64,000 nt of DNA from Radiobacillus kanasensis (GTDB lineage: Bacteria; Bacillota; Bacilli; Bacillales; Amphibacillaceae), in contig NZ_CP088020.1 of NCBI RefSeq assembly GCF_021049245.1, positions 2,238,001 to 2,302,000 on the forward strand. Direction: 5' to 3'. Positions 28,170 to 39,322 of the stretch are shown here, piece after piece. A program made the translations under genes and the position numbers. How positions within the stretch are numbered: position 1 is the stretch's first letter; each line of letters opens with the position of its first letter. A model generated the notes under the pieces. That model saw only the letters and a list, made by a program, of their open reading frames with translations, searched no databases and was not told the origin of the DNA.

Positions 28170-29081
28170 TCATTTCTTATGATACAACTCATAGAAAATT
28201 TCAATAAGTGGGAACGTATTTTCATACTCCATATTATCCTCTATGTTCCAACAGGTTGCCAGAACAGAATGACAAAATCCCCATCCTAACATTTTACGCT
28301 TATCTAAACCTAATTTTTCTACAAAGTTTTGTACCCGCTTTTCTGTTAGTTCTCTTACGTTTGTTTCGGATACCTCGTTAAGCATATATTGAATCACATC
28401 GTATTCTCTATCCCCAACCAATCCTTTTGGGTCAATGACAACCCATTCACCATCCTCCCTTTGCAATACATTATAATGATGGAAATCTCCATGCAGCAAA
28501 TATGGCTCCCCTTGGTCTTTTAAGAGTAGCTTACACGTTAACATAGCTTGATATAAAACCTCTGATGATATCGGACCTAGCCCTTGTGGATGCTTTTCAT
28601 ACATATGAATGAGCTGATTCCCTCTATCTTCTACAGTCGGAAATTCCGTTTGGGTATCAGAAGACAATGGAAGCCAAAGTTTTTGAAGTAACTCTGCAGC
28701 GATTTCGTTGGCTCTTGCCTCATCATTCAATCTATCCAAAGAGTTTCCAGGTGAAATTCTTTCTAGCAGCATATACCCTTTCTCGGGGTCCACCTGTAAT
28801 AACTTAACCATTCCTCTTCCTTGAAAATCCCGGACAGCCAGTCTTTCAAAATGAAATTCCTTAGTAGGAATCTCTAACTTGATAACAACCTCTTCACCGT
28901 TTTGGTTTCTTTTAGCTAAGGCAACAAAGTTATAAGAAAGACGAAAAGGTTCTAATATAGTGATATCCCAAGCCTCTTCGCATTCTCGTATGATTTCATC
29001 CAAGTTTGCAATCCAAGCTTGCCCTTTCTCCTTATGAATGCTTTTTATCGCTTTTATAAAGTTTTCCGGTAATGTGACCAT
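28170..29081 (-). CDS. Aminoglycoside/hydroxyurea phosphotransferase-family kinase (APH(6)-like)
   Basis: A 303-residue protein of the APH(6)/hydroxyurea kinase family (streptomycin 6-kinase relatives). N-terminal LPENFIKAIKSIHKEKGQ and AWIANLDEIIREC match the family start. Catalytic loop LLHGDFHHYNVLQ is near residues 203-215, and the metal-binding segment VVIDPKGLVGDREYDVIQY near 222-240. Relatives give streptomycin or hydroxyurea resistance, but many chromosomal members have unknown substrates, so resistance is not proven. ATG at 29081 has GGGGAGAG upstream and matches the family start; a TTG at 29138 with AAGGA is an alternative. Confidence 0.85.
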   Translation of the reverse strand: MVTLPENFIKAIKSIHKEKGQAWIANLDEIIRECEEAWDITILEPFRLSYNFVALAKRNQNGEEVVIKLEIPTKEFHFERLAVRDFQGRGMVKLLQVDPEKGYMLLERISPGNSLDRLNDEARANEIAAELLQKLWLPLSSDTQTEFPTVEDRGNQLIHMYEKHPQGLGPISSEVLYQAMLTCKLLLKDQGEPYLLHGDFHHYNVLQREDGEWVVIDPKGLVGDREYDVIQYMLNEVSETNVRELTEKRVQNFVEKLGLDKRKMLGWGFCHSVLATCWNIEDNMEYENTFPLIEIFYELYHKK

Positions 29082-29204
29082 ACTCTCTCCCCTATTGGAA
29101 ATGTTTAATACCTCTTCAAATTCGCTTCTTCTAACCAAAAATCCTTCTTTCTATCATGGGTACACTGTACAGACACCACTCGATTTTTGTCGAAATCGAT
29201 CAAA

Positions 29205-29237
29205 AAACATCAACCCAATAGGATTGATGTTTTTTTG
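29205..29237. terminator. Terminator after the DUF421 gene
   Basis: Minus strand arms ACATCAATCC and GGGTTGATGT with loop TATT, followed by TTTTTTG; on the plus strand a T-run also follows. It ends the DUF421 transcript before the kinase gene. Confidence 0.85.
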
Positions 29238-29239
29238 AT

Positions 29240-29911
29240 CTATTTCTTCTTGTCCATTAAATCAATATACCACCGGTTTTCAGAGTCAATAGAACAAAAG
29301 GATATTGATTTAATAGAGGAATATCCTCGTTCCCTTAGATTTTCTTCTAGCCATTCTTTGGATTTATGGATCTTTGCTAAGGACTCTTCCCGAATCTCTC
29401 CATCTACTACTAGAGGAACCACAAAATTGTCGGAAGCGATTGGTTCAACACCTTTTTTAGATTTTTCCATAACTGAAAGCTTCCCAGACGTTTCCAATAT
29501 AGCAAATTCTACATCTTGAATATTCCTAGTTCCGTTCTCGCGTAACTGTTGCATTAAATCGTTAAAATTGTAACGTTGCTTCCGCATTTCATTCTCATCG
29601 ATTTTCCCCCGTGAAATAATCACAGAGGGTTTACCGTCAAACCAATCACGAAACCTTACATTCTTTAATGATAAGTATGCCGTCGTTCGTTGTATAATAA
29701 AGAGGACTCCCATTGGCAGTAAGGCATGCATAAAGCTTTCGGAAGGATCCTCTACGGCAAAAACAGCCATTTCCGCAATCATCATGAACACGACAATGTC
29801 TAAAATACTTAACTCTCCAATTTCCCTTTTTCCCATGAAACGCATGATGATTACAATAACGAAATAAGTAAGGATGGTTCGAAATATGATATTACCGATA
29901 TCGAGTTCCAA
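29240..29911 (-). CDS. DUF421 membrane protein (YrbG/YetF-like)
   Basis: A 223-residue protein with three N-terminal membrane helices (residues about 7-24, 35-52, 60-78) and a cytosolic DUF421 domain with KPSVIISRGKIDENEMRKQR and LMQQLRENGTRNIQDVEFA, then VPLVVDGEI. YetF-type proteins are common in Bacillaceae, often in several copies and some needed for spore germination (for example with GerQ/2Duf), though this is not assigned. Start TTG at 29911 with AGGGAAG 7 to 8 bases upstream; the GTG at 29920 is too near that site. B. subtilis yrbG has the same place beside spoVB. Confidence 0.85.
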   Translation of the reverse strand: MELDIGNIIFRTILTYFVIVIIMRFMGKREIGELSILDIVVFMMIAEMAVFAVEDPSESFMHALLPMGVLFIIQRTTAYLSLKNVRFRDWFDGKPSVIISRGKIDENEMRKQRYNFNDLMQQLRENGTRNIQDVEFAILETSGKLSVMEKSKKGVEPIASDNFVVPLVVDGEIREESLAKIHKSKEWLEENLRERGYSSIKSISFCSIDSENRWYIDLMDKKK

Positions 29912-29980
29912 ACGACACACTTCCCTATCTTAAAAAGATCGTTTGTAGTATTTCCTTTCGGGTTCAATCATATCCAACCA

Positions 29981-31279
29981 TTATAAGGTTTGTTGAAAAG
30001 GAATTAAGTAGCGAATGTAAATGTACACAGTCGTAATAATTAAAGATACAATAACTAACGGGATACCATATAGAAGAAACCGGATGAACGGGATTCGTTG
30101 GTTGGAGCCTTCCGCGAGACCAGCTACGACAACATTGGCAGATGCACCAACTAAAGTCCCATTCCCACCTAAGCAGGCACCTAATGCCAAGGACCACCAA
30201 AGCGGATCTAAGTTCGCCATTCCATAAGACTGAAATTCTCTAATCACTGGGATCATGGCTGCTACAAAAGGAATATTATCCACAATACCTGAGAATATAC
30301 CAGAAACCCAAAGAATCAGCAATGCTGTTTTCGGTAAATCTCCTTCCGTCAGCCACATGACGCCTTTTGCTAACTCGTCTATCACGCCTACTTTTTCTAA
30401 TCCACCAACTAACATAAATAAGCCGATAAAGAAAAACAACGTAATCCATTCAACCTCTTGTAACACTTTTTCCGTTCCCGCTTCCTTCTCGGTTAAAAGT
30501 AAGAGAAGGATGGCCCCACTAACTGCTATCGTCGTTAGATCCATATGAATAACCGGATGCAAAATAAAGCCTACGATAGTTAAAAGCAAAACCGTTATCG
30601 ATTGATAGAGCATTGGGGTTTTCTTTAAATATTCTTCCCCATTCATGTTCATGAGTTGATGAACATGTTGTTTACTATAGGTTAGTTTATTACGAAAAAG
30701 AAAAGAAACCGATACTATCATAAAAATAAATAAGACCACTACAACTGGACCAAGATTCGTAAGAAACGAAACGAAGGTCAAGTGGTCGACGGCCTGACCA
30801 ATCATAATGTTCGGAGGATCCCCAATTAACGTTGCCGTCCCCCCTATATTGGCACTAAAAATAATAGTGAGCAAATAAGGAAAGGAAGGTAGTTGTAGGA
30901 TTTTGGTCAACGTTAGGATGATTGGAACAAAAAGTAAAACAGTTGTAACGTTGTCCAATAAAGCAGAACCAATCGCCGTTAAAATTCCTGCACCTATAAG
31001 CAATTTAAGTGGTTCACCCTTCACTTTCTGCGCGAAGGTGATCGCGATATACTCAAACAGTCCTGTTTTTTTCGTAATCGATACAAGAACCATCATGGAA
31101 AATAAAAGCGCAATGGTTTTCCAATCGATAAACTCTGCAAATGCATCTTCCCATTCATATATATTTAACAAGAGCAAAAGCGCTCCACCAGCCAGGGCAA
31201 CTAGAGCTCGATTGATTTTTTCGGTCATGATAAAAAAGTAACTAATTAAAAAAACCAAGATTGCTATTGTTGTAGACAT
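29981..31279 (-). CDS. ArsB/NhaD-family ion permease
   Basis: A 432-residue membrane protein with about 11-12 helices. Family features: DNVTTVLLFVPIILTLTKIL near residue 109, IGGTATLIGDPPNIMIG near 145-162, and SGIFSGIVDNIPFVAAMIPV near 331-350, with the second copy of the motif GNGTLVGASANVV near 378. The family transports anions such as arsenite or exchanges Na+/H+; the specific substrate cannot be told. In a presumably salt-exposed Bacillaceae an Na+/H+ role is plausible but inferred. ATG start with GGGGGACAG upstream. Followed by DUF421 after 69 bases. Confidence 0.88.
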   Translation of the reverse strand: MSTTIAILVFLISYFFIMTEKINRALVALAGGALLLLLNIYEWEDAFAEFIDWKTIALLFSMMVLVSITKKTGLFEYIAITFAQKVKGEPLKLLIGAGILTAIGSALLDNVTTVLLFVPIILTLTKILQLPSFPYLLTIIFSANIGGTATLIGDPPNIMIGQAVDHLTFVSFLTNLGPVVVVLFIFMIVSVSFLFRNKLTYSKQHVHQLMNMNGEEYLKKTPMLYQSITVLLLTIVGFILHPVIHMDLTTIAVSGAILLLLLTEKEAGTEKVLQEVEWITLFFFIGLFMLVGGLEKVGVIDELAKGVMWLTEGDLPKTALLILWVSGIFSGIVDNIPFVAAMIPVIREFQSYGMANLDPLWWSLALGACLGGNGTLVGASANVVVAGLAEGSNQRIPFIRFLLYGIPLVIVSLIITTVYIYIRYLIPFQQTL

Positions 31280-31433
31280 TCTCTGTCCCCCCTCATCCTT
31301 AGTTGATTCAAGGTTTTTTCCGTTTGTAATACAAGCTTCTCTACAATGTATTCAACTTGTACCGAAATTATTTAATTCTAATTCAAAATTGATTGAATAG
31401 AATGGTACAAATGGACAACCAGGGAGGGGTTAT

Positions 31434-31823
31434 ATGGTAAAACCAAGACTTGTATCCATTATGTATGGATGGGTAACAATTTTGGGCGTTATGCTCGCCG
31501 CTAGTCTAATTCTTTCACTTTTACTTCGCTTTTCGTCACTTGGGGAATCGACATTAAACTGGACCACTTTAATTGTTAGTATCATTGCTTTGTTTGCTGG
31601 TGGTTTAATTGCGGGAGCAAAAGGAAAGGAAAAAGGCTGGTTACTTGGAGGATTAACGGGAATTGGGTTCACGATCTTTATTTTGTTATACCAATACTTA
31701 GGCTATGGCACCGTTTTTTCTCTCGAGCAAACGTTGCATCATGCAGGTTTTTTAATCGCAGCATTATTCGGTGGAATCTTCGGGGTAAATGTATCCGGCA
31801 ATCAAGAAGAAAACACGAAATAA
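31434..31823 (+). CDS. TIGR04086-type membrane protein (YrzE-like)
   Basis: A 129-residue protein with four membrane helices (about residues 10-30, 38-58, 68-88, 97-118). Conserved-looking ALFAGGLIAGAKGKEKGWL (residues about 52-70) and GGLTGIGFTIFI. It matches YrzE by position, next to yajC and opposite DUF421. The function is unknown. ATG with GGGAGGGG five to six bases upstream. A strong terminator follows at once. Confidence 0.82.
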   Translation: MVKPRLVSIMYGWVTILGVMLAASLILSLLLRFSSLGESTLNWTTLIVSIIALFAGGLIAGAKGKEKGWLLGGLTGIGFTIFILLYQYLGYGTVFSLEQTLHHAGFLIAALFGGIFGVNVSGNQEENTK

Positions 31824-31864
31824 TGAAAAAAGGACTAATGGCAAAATCCATTAGTCCTTTTTCC
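31824..31864 (+). terminator. Terminator after yrzE-like gene
   Basis: Arms AAAAAGGACTAATGG and CCATTAGTCCTTTTT with loop CAAAAT. Perfect stem with flanking A and T runs, so it can work in both directions. Confidence 0.92.
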
Positions 31865-31869
31865 TGGTT

Positions 31870-32087
31870 TAGGAAATTATAAAATTTGCCTTGTGTGAAT
31901 AACATACTGTAATTGCCACGTCCAGCTCCAGCGCCCAGCAACTAGCGAGACTTCCCTCACCTCTGTACGATAACTGTTCGACGTTAGTCGAATTTCCTTA
32001 AACGTAAAAGCTCATCGTGTTTCCTTTATCTCCGACGGTTCAGTCCAGTCCGTACGTTGCTATCCGGGCGCCCCGAGCTTTTGTTCC
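31870..32087. repeat. Repeat family B, copy 2 (inverted relative to copy 1, shorter)
   Basis: Starts TAGGAAATTATAAAATTTGC and ends GGGCGCCCCGAGCTTTTGTT. It is the reverse complement of family B copy 1 (10847-11180) with two internal segments missing. Shared: CCAGCAACTAGCGAGACTTC with CCTCACCTCTGTACGATAAC, and TTTCCTTTATCTCCGACGGT with TCAGTCCAGTCCGTACG. It starts directly after the yrzE terminator and ends two bases before the yajC stop codon, so it fills the whole gap between the two converging genes. Confidence 0.8.
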
Positions 32088-32088
32088 T

Positions 32089-32352
32089 TTAGTCGTTACT
32101 TACTACTTCTCTCACTGCTGAACGATCGTATGTAAGTTTCGAACCTTCATCGTTGATTAGAACAACGGTATCTTCATCTATCGCATGAATCTTGGCATGA
32201 AATCCGCCAATCGTGACTACCTTGTCCCCTTTTTTCATCTCTGATTGCATTTGTCTAACTTGCTTTTGTTTCTTCTGTTGTGGACGAATCAAAAGAAAAT
32301 AGAAAATTGCAAACATCGCAATAATAGGTAATAGTTGCGCTAATGTTCCCAT
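32089..32352 (-). CDS. yajC: Preprotein translocase subunit YajC
   Basis: An 87-residue protein with one N-terminal membrane helix (residues 7-23) followed by RPQQKKQKQVRQMQSEMKKG, DKVVTIGGFHAKI and KLTYDRSAVREV, all typical. YajC associates with SecDF at the Sec translocon. ATG start with GGAGGTGGAGATGGA upstream. It lies 17 bases after tgt, giving the queA-tgt-yajC order found in B. subtilis and many other bacteria. Its stop codon borders repeat B copy 2. Confidence 0.95.
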   Translation of the reverse strand: MGTLAQLLPIIAMFAIFYFLLIRPQQKKQKQVRQMQSEMKKGDKVVTIGGFHAKIHAIDEDTVVLINDEGSKLTYDRSAVREVVSND

Positions 32353-32369
32353 TCCATCTCCACCTCCTC

Positions 32370-34551
<2,182 letters not shown>

Positions 34552-34570
34552 AACAAACTCCTTAATAACC

Positions 34571-34771
34571 TCACTTAAATTTTCCAATCAAGTAAAAAAT
34601 CAAAGAAAGAACAATACTTACAACAATCGAGGTCATGATCGGAAAGTAAAAGGAAACATTCCCTTTTTTAAAACTGATGTCTCCTGGTAGTTTTCCAAAG
34701 ACACTCCAAATTACACCAATCACGACAAAAATTACTCCTATTAGGATAAAGATTTTGCCCATTCCCGTCAA
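34571..34771 (-). CDS. DUF2905 small membrane protein (YrzS-like)
   Basis: A 66-residue protein with two membrane helices and the family segment [20 protein letters not shown] between them. Function unknown. TTG at 34771 has GGGAGG about 10 bases upstream and overlaps the ruvB stop by four bases; an ATG nine bases later is possible but lies next to a poor site. It sits between ruvB and queA, where similar small genes occur in other Firmicutes. Confidence 0.82.
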   Translation of the reverse strand: MTGMGKIFILIGVIFVVIGVIWSVFGKLPGDISFKKGNVSFYFPIMTSIVVSIVLSLIFYLIGKFK

Positions 34772-35769
34772 GCTTGTGGCACCTCCCGTTGAAAATGCTC
34801 ATAGGCCTTTGGTGTAACTACTCTTCCTCTTGGCGTTCGTTGAATAAACCCGATTTGTAACAAATATGGTTCATATACATCCTCTATCGTTTGAGATTCT
34901 TCCCCAATCGTTGCAGCAATCGTATCTAATCCTACTGGCCCACCTTGGAAGCCATCCATAATTCCCAACAACAGTTTATGGTCAATATGATCAAGCCCTA
35001 ATTGGTCAACTTGAAGCATTTCTAACGCTTTCGTCGTGGTTTCTATGGAAATCTTGCTTTCGCCTCTCACCTGAGAAATATCCCTTACTCTTTTCAACAG
35101 TCGGTTGGCGATACGTGGTGTTCCACGAGATCTTCTCGCAATCTCATTCGCCGCATTTTCACTAATTTGCACATGAAAAATCTCGGACGTTCGCTCTACA
35201 ATTTTGCATAAATCCGCGTTTTCGTAATACTCCAGCCTACTTAATACTCCAAAGCGATCCCGGAGAGGAGCTGTAAGTAATCCGGCACGTGTCGTTGCCC
35301 CTACTAACGTGAATGGAGGCAAATCAATCCGAACAGACCTCGCACTTGGCCCTGTACCAATCACTATGTCTAAGCAAAAATCCTCCATTGCCGGGTACAG
35401 AACTTCCTCAACCGATCTCGGTAATCGGTGAATTTCATCTATAAACAACACATCGCCCGCTTCTAATGAAGAAAGAATTGCAGCTAAATCCCCAGCACGT
35501 TCAATCGCCGGTCCAGAAGTTGTTCGGAATTGGACCCCCATTTCATTCGCGATGATAGAGGCTAGCGTGGTTTTCCCTAACCCTGGTGGACCATATAACA
35601 AAACATGATCGAGTGGCTCGTTTCTCATTTGAGCGGCTTCAATGAATATAGCTAAATTCTCTTTTACTTTATGTTGCCCGATATATTGTTGTAAGGAGGT
35701 TGGACGCAGACTTAGCTCCATTCCCTCATCATCATGCTGTAACTCCCCAGATATCATGCGTTCATCCAT
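34768..35769 (-). CDS. ruvB: Holliday junction branch-migration ATPase RuvB
   Basis: A 333-residue AAA+ motor. Walker [12 protein letters not shown] is at residues 60-70, Walker [13 protein letters not shown] near 110, sensor 1 [20 protein letters not shown] near 155-174 with the arginine finger, and the C-terminal winged helix (about 265-333) with [13 protein letters not shown]. Works with RuvA to move Holliday junctions. ATG start follows ruvA by 15 bases with GAGGTGGAAAC upstream. Confidence 0.97.
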   Translation of the reverse strand: MDERMISGELQHDDEGMELSLRPTSLQQYIGQHKVKENLAIFIEAAQMRNEPLDHVLLYGPPGLGKTTLASIIANEMGVQFRTTSGPAIERAGDLAAILSSLEAGDVLFIDEIHRLPRSVEEVLYPAMEDFCLDIVIGTGPSARSVRIDLPPFTLVGATTRAGLLTAPLRDRFGVLSRLEYYENADLCKIVERTSEIFHVQISENAANEIARRSRGTPRIANRLLKRVRDISQVRGESKISIETTTKALEMLQVDQLGLDHIDHKLLLGIMDGFQGGPVGLDTIAATIGEESQTIEDVYEPYLLQIGFIQRTPRGRVVTPKAYEHFQREVPQA

Positions 35770-35784
35770 GTTTCCACCTCATTT

Positions 35785-36396
35785 TTATTTCTCCATCATC
35801 AAGGCAAGGCCTTTTCGAATCAGTTCATCCGTTGTCGTTAACTTGCTTTCTCTTAATTTAGGCGTAATGAATTTAATTTCTCTGTCGGAATAACCAAGCG
35901 AACGAAGCGCGGCAAACGCTTCTTCTAGCGCTTTTGACTCTACGGATGGAGCCTTTTCTGGCGTGATATCTACACCCTCAAGTTGAACTCCCATATCCAC
36001 AGAAAGCTTTCCTTTCAAGTCCAAAATCATTTGACGCGCCGTCTTTTTCCCCACACCCGGAAAACTGGTTAAAAATTTCTCATCCTCCCGCTCAATGGCA
36101 GCAACGAAGTCTGGCACACCTGCATTCCCTAGAATCGCAAGAGCCCCCTTAGGACCGATTCCAGATACATTTAATAGCTTTTTAAATAAGAATTTTTCTT
36201 CCGTTTTTCTAAATCCAAATAGAAGTTGAGCATCTTCTCTTACATAGTGGTATGTATATACACGGATCTCTTCCCCTACTTTATCTTGAAAGACAAATGG
36301 ATTGGTACAAAATATCTCATAGCCCACACCATGGGATTCTACATATATCGCATCGTCTTGAATGGAATCTAAGTTTCCTCTTATGTATGCAATCAT
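35785..36396 (-). CDS. ruvA: Holliday junction DNA-binding protein RuvA
   Basis: A 203-residue protein. N-terminal OB fold (IAYIRGNLDSIQDDAIYVES, then GVGYEI), two helix-hairpin-helix motifs (VSGIGPKGALAIL near 72-84 and FPGVGKKTARQMILDLKGKL near 107-126) and a small C-terminal domain (SLGYSDREI near 160) that contacts RuvB. RuvA tetramers clamp the Holliday junction. Start ATG with AAGGGAGAATTGTT upstream. First gene of ruvA-ruvB-DUF2905. Confidence 0.96.
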   Translation of the reverse strand: MIAYIRGNLDSIQDDAIYVESHGVGYEIFCTNPFVFQDKVGEEIRVYTYHYVREDAQLLFGFRKTEEKFLFKKLLNVSGIGPKGALAILGNAGVPDFVAAIEREDEKFLTSFPGVGKKTARQMILDLKGKLSVDMGVQLEGVDITPEKAPSVESKALEEAFAALRSLGYSDREIKFITPKLRESKLTTTDELIRKGLALMMEK

Positions 36397-36466
36397 AACA
36401 ATTCTCCCTTATAAATCAAAACTAACTCTATTTTATCATACAAGCATATGTTCGACTTTAAAAAGC

Positions 36467-36506
36467 TTCAAAAAAAATTCTAGCCTATGCAAGACTAGAA
36501 TTTTCA
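36467..36506 (-). terminator. Terminator after bofC
   Basis: Minus strand arms AAAATTCTAG and CTAGAATTTT with loop TCTTGCATAGG, followed by TTTTG. Lies between the bofC stop and ruvA. Confidence 0.85.
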
Positions 36507-36508
36507 AA

Positions 36509-37072
36509 TTAACTATTAATCGTTTTATTTGGAATCATTTTGCGATACGCTTCCAATACGTACTGATAAACTTCTTTAGATTTAATTTTGATTCCTTCCC
36601 GTAGTTGCTCTGCTTGGTAGCTTTCTAATTCCTTTGTATCAATCTGATAAAACGATTGAATGACTTGGCTGTTCACCGGTCGTCCTTCAAAAATGGTTAA
36701 AATATTATTCTTGATTCCGAAGTAACCATTTTCTTTAATATAAGGGGATATATCCGAAATCTCTTTACGGAACGTGACTTTTCCTTCTTTTTGATCCACC
36801 ACTTGCCATCCATCATAATAGGACCAGAAATCTTGCATGGCCCATACCGTTTCTTCATGTGTCTGCTCTACTACTTTTCCGTCTATATAATGTTTTTGTA
36901 ACGTTACTTGTAATGTTAATGGTTCACTTTTCACTAAGCTTTCCTCTTTTTGTTTTTCCGTTTTCGTTTCAGCGGCATCAATCACTGTTTGTTCATTCGA
37001 TAACCCTGTTATACTTACAAAAGCTAACCACGTGATGACGGCATATAGGCATCCTCGAACGATTTTTCTCAT
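36509..37072 (-). CDS. bofC: BofC, intercompartmental sporulation signalling protein
   Basis: A 187-residue exported protein. Signal peptide or N-terminal anchor at residues 5-24 (GCLYAVITWLAFVSITGL), then the BofC N- and C-domains with LQKHYIDGKVVEQTHEETVW near residue 60 and EGRPVNSQVIQSFYQID near 128. In B. subtilis BofC is made in the forespore and restrains the protease SpoIVB, so delaying pro-sigma-K cleavage by SpoIVFB. Both spoIVFB and spoIVFA are also in this window. ATG at 37072 with GGGGTGAAC upstream. The position next to ruvA matches B. subtilis. Confidence 0.93.
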   Translation of the reverse strand: MRKIVRGCLYAVITWLAFVSITGLSNEQTVIDAAETKTEKQKEESLVKSEPLTLQVTLQKHYIDGKVVEQTHEETVWAMQDFWSYYDGWQVVDQKEGKVTFRKEISDISPYIKENGYFGIKNNILTIFEGRPVNSQVIQSFYQIDTKELESYQAEQLREGIKIKSKEVYQYVLEAYRKMIPNKTINS

Positions 37073-37110
37073 GTTGTTCACCCCATTGAATAGATAAATT
37101 CCTTGTATTC

Positions 37111-37256
37111 GTGTTCAAAAAGGAGGATAAAAAGCGTAAAGAAATTCAAGGCGGCGCTGCTTTGAGTACCGGAATGTATGACTATAGATACATGAGGAAC
37201 GGAGAAGCAAGCCAACGCAGAAGTTCAAAGCGATTTTTACCGGACTTTTTGAACAT
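37111..37256. repeat. Repeat family A, copy 2 (MITE-like, short form)
   Basis: About 146 bases, same orientation as copy 1 at 8440-8672. It starts GTGTTCAAAAAGGAGGATAA and ends TACCGGACTTTTTGAACAT, the two ends forming imperfect inverted repeats. Compared with copy 1 it lacks about 90 central bases and differs by a few substitutions. It sits upstream of bofC, between bofC and the membrane orphan gene. Non-coding. Confidence 0.8.
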
Positions 37257-37299
37257 CCTCTTGTAGTTAAAGTTTGACCAATTTAAGAAGGAATATCCA

Positions 37300-37761
37300 T
37301 CAATGAAAAGAAAATTCCATATTAAAAAGAAAAGCAGCCTCTTTTGGCTGCTTGTAAAAACATACATACTGAATCATGATTACATAACACATGACAATCG
37401 TAATGAGAAAGGAAATGAGTAAAAATGGTCCTCCAGCGACCGTGGTCATCATAATGAATAAGACATAAAATGGAGTAGATATCCCAAAAAGAAGCAAAGA
37501 ACTATACGTAATGATTTGCTCTATTCTAGTCTTACTTTGTAATAATTGATCGCGTATAAACGCATATGAGGAACATTGCAATACAGTAGAGGAAATCGTA
37601 CATATACTGATGAGAACGAAGCAGTGAAAAAAGGTACCGCTTATCGTTTCATCCACTGGATAAGCCGCTGTATTGGCCGTTTCTATTTGAATAATCATGA
37701 CCCCGTATAAATACAACAATAAACTAGAACACAAATAGATAGCGTAGCGATTGGTATTCAT
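37300..37761 (-). CDS. Unrecognised four-helix membrane protein
   Basis: A 153-residue hydrophobic protein I do not recognise. It has four predicted membrane helices (about residues 7-25, 44-62, 83-103 and 112-133) and a short polar tail. Seven cysteines are spread through it, some in or near the helices. ATG start with GAGGAGGG six bases upstream, a convincing ribosome site. It stands alone between the MITE-like repeat and yebC. Could be a sporulation membrane protein from the neighbourhood (bofC, coxA, safA), but nothing in the sequence shows that. Confidence 0.7.
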   Translation of the reverse strand: MNTNRYAIYLCSSLLLYLYGVMIIQIETANTAAYPVDETISGTFFHCFVLISICTISSTVLQCSSYAFIRDQLLQSKTRIEQIITYSSLLLFGISTPFYVLFIMMTTVAGGPFLLISFLITIVMCYVIMIQYVCFYKQPKEAAFLFNMEFSFH

Positions 37762-37848
37762 TGGACCCTCCTCTCTTATACTTTATATGTATGAGGGAGG
37801 AACACCAGAATAGACCTTAGCATTGACCGTTTGTTCCTGTTTGCTCCA

Positions 37849-37882
37849 TTAAAAAACAAGCACCATAGAGGGTGCTTGTCGT
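37849..37882 (-). terminator. Terminator after yebC
   Basis: Arms ACAAGCACC and GGTGCTTGT with loop CTCTAT, followed by TTTTT on the minus strand. Confidence 0.92.
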
Positions 37883-37884
37883 AA

Positions 37885-38634
37885 TTATAGCTGGTTCATC
37901 ACTTCTTCATCTGCTTCAAGGTTATGATAAATATCTTGAACATCTTCATTGTCTTCTAGTACATCAATAAGATTAATCATTTTTTCGACGTCGTCGCCGC
38001 TTACTGGGGACGTTGTTTGAGGGATCATCGTTAATTCTGCTGTTGTGAAGGTGAAGCCTTTTTCTTGAAGCTGATCTTTCACGCTAGCAAAATCCTCTGG
38101 CTCCGTATAAATTTCAAAGCCTTCCTCTGTTGTTTCCATTTCTTCTGCTCCAGCTTCGATAACTTCCAGCAATAAATCGTCTTCACTAATATCCACTGAG
38201 TCGTTTGGAATTACTAAGTAACCTTTTCGATCGAACATAAACGAAACGCAGCCATTTTCACCTAGGTTTCCACCATTTTTATTAAATGCGTGTCGGACCT
38301 CTGCTGCTGTTCTGTTTTTATTATCTGTTAAGACGGAAACCATTACCGCTACCCCACCAGGACCATAACCTTCATATGTCATCTCTTCATAGTTGACGCC
38401 GTCCAGATCCCCTGTAGCCTTTTTAATGGCTCTGTCTATATTATCGTTAGGCATATTATTCGCCTTCGCCTTATCAATAACAAGTCGCAAGGAAGCATTC
38501 GTATCCGGGTCCCCGCCACCTTGTTTAGCCGCAACAAAAATTTCTTTTGCCAGCTTCATAAAAACTTTTCCACGCTTTGCATCTTGTGCATTTTTGCGTC
38601 GTTGAATATTTTTCCACTTAGAATGACCAGCCAT
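37885..38634 (-). CDS. YebC/PmpR-family protein (YrbC-like)
   Basis: A 249-residue protein starting [20 protein letters not shown], the invariant YebC N-terminus, with [19 protein letters not shown] and [15 protein letters not shown] near residues 45-75 and [13 protein letters not shown] near 92. The family was long called transcriptional regulators; newer work on YebC proteins and their mitochondrial relative TACO1 points to relief of ribosome stalling at proline stretches. ATG at 38634 has AAGGAG eight bases upstream. The same position next to coxA is found in B. subtilis (yrbC). Confidence 0.94.
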   Translation of the reverse strand: MAGHSKWKNIQRRKNAQDAKRGKVFMKLAKEIFVAAKQGGGDPDTNASLRLVIDKAKANNMPNDNIDRAIKKATGDLDGVNYEEMTYEGYGPGGVAVMVSVLTDNKNRTAAEVRHAFNKNGGNLGENGCVSFMFDRKGYLVIPNDSVDISEDDLLLEVIEAGAEEMETTEEGFEIYTEPEDFASVKDQLQEKGFTFTTAELTMIPQTTSPVSGDDVEKMINLIDVLEDNEDVQDIYHNLEADEEVMNQL

Positions 38635-38736
38635 TGGACATTCTCCTTTCTTTCGTAAATCCTTTAAAATCACACATCTAAAAATCTGTAATTACCTTCT
38701 CACTATACCATAAACAGACCATTTTTTTAAGATACA

Positions 38737-38775
38737 GAAAAAGCCTCTGTTACAAAAGTAACAAAGGCTTTGATT
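38737..38775 (-). terminator. Terminator after coxA
   Basis: Arms AAAGCCTTTGTTAC and GTAACAGAGGCTTT with a four-base loop, then TTTCTG on the minus strand. Confidence 0.9.
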
Positions 38776-38794
38776 TACGAAGAGACTGGTCACG

Positions 38795-39322
38795 TTAACG
38801 ATCGTTCCCTTGGATATCTCCTTCGATTTGAGCGTTATAGTCTCGTACTTCATTCCAATATATGTCATCGGTGTAGACCTCGACCTTTTTATTCGGAACG
38901 ATTTCGTTCACAATCCGGTAGACCTTTTGAGTTACAGCCAATGGATCATTATCATAATAAAGATTCAGCATAACAGCAACAATAACTCGATCTTTTCGAA
39001 TATAGGATTGGGTAACATTAACCTCATCTAATTCGTTCACCGTTTTGTTAATTCGTGCGGTCATTTCATTGTACGCTTGTTGTTCGTAGTTTGTGTTCTC
39101 TTGACCACTTGGTAAACGATCCACGTAATCCTGCATTCTCGGTCGATCGCCATCGTCATTCTGATTGTTTTCGGGATTATTTTCAGCAGTTTCCGTCTCG
39201 TAGGAGATTGGTTGTTGGTTCAGGTGTAGCTCTTCTTCATCTGCTGAAGGCTGGTTAATTGCGGCACAACCAGTAACCGTTAAAAGGAACCCTAATAACG
39301 AAATAGAACACAATTTCTTCAT
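38795..39322 (-). CDS. coxA: YhcN/YlaJ-family sporulation lipoprotein, CoxA-like
   Basis: A 175-residue lipoprotein. Signal sequence MKKLCSISLLGFLLTVTGC, with the lipobox ending at Cys19, then a Gln/Asn/Glu-rich spacer and the YhcN/YlaJ domain (about residues 75-170; ARINKTVNELDEVNVTQSYI, VIVAVMLNLYYDNDPLAV). B. subtilis CoxA (YrbB) is a spore cortex lipoprotein encoded next to safA; domain and location agree. ATG at 39322 has GAGGGAGG about 8 bases upstream; the frame is open much further upstream (to 39451) but that part lies over the kinase gene. Confidence 0.88.
   Translation of the reverse strand: MKKLCSISLLGFLLTVTGCAAINQPSADEEELHLNQQPISYETETAENNPENNQNDDGDRPRMQDYVDRLPSGQENTNYEQQAYNEMTARINKTVNELDEVNVTQSYIRKDRVIVAVMLNLYYDNDPLAVTQKVYRIVNEIVPNKKVEVYTDDIYWNEVRDYNAQIEGDIQGNDR

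Noticed and set aside
37769..37884. Possible extra small gene upstream of the membrane orphan
   Set aside because: Only the ribosome site of the orphan and the yebC terminator are seen; no ORF with a start signal.
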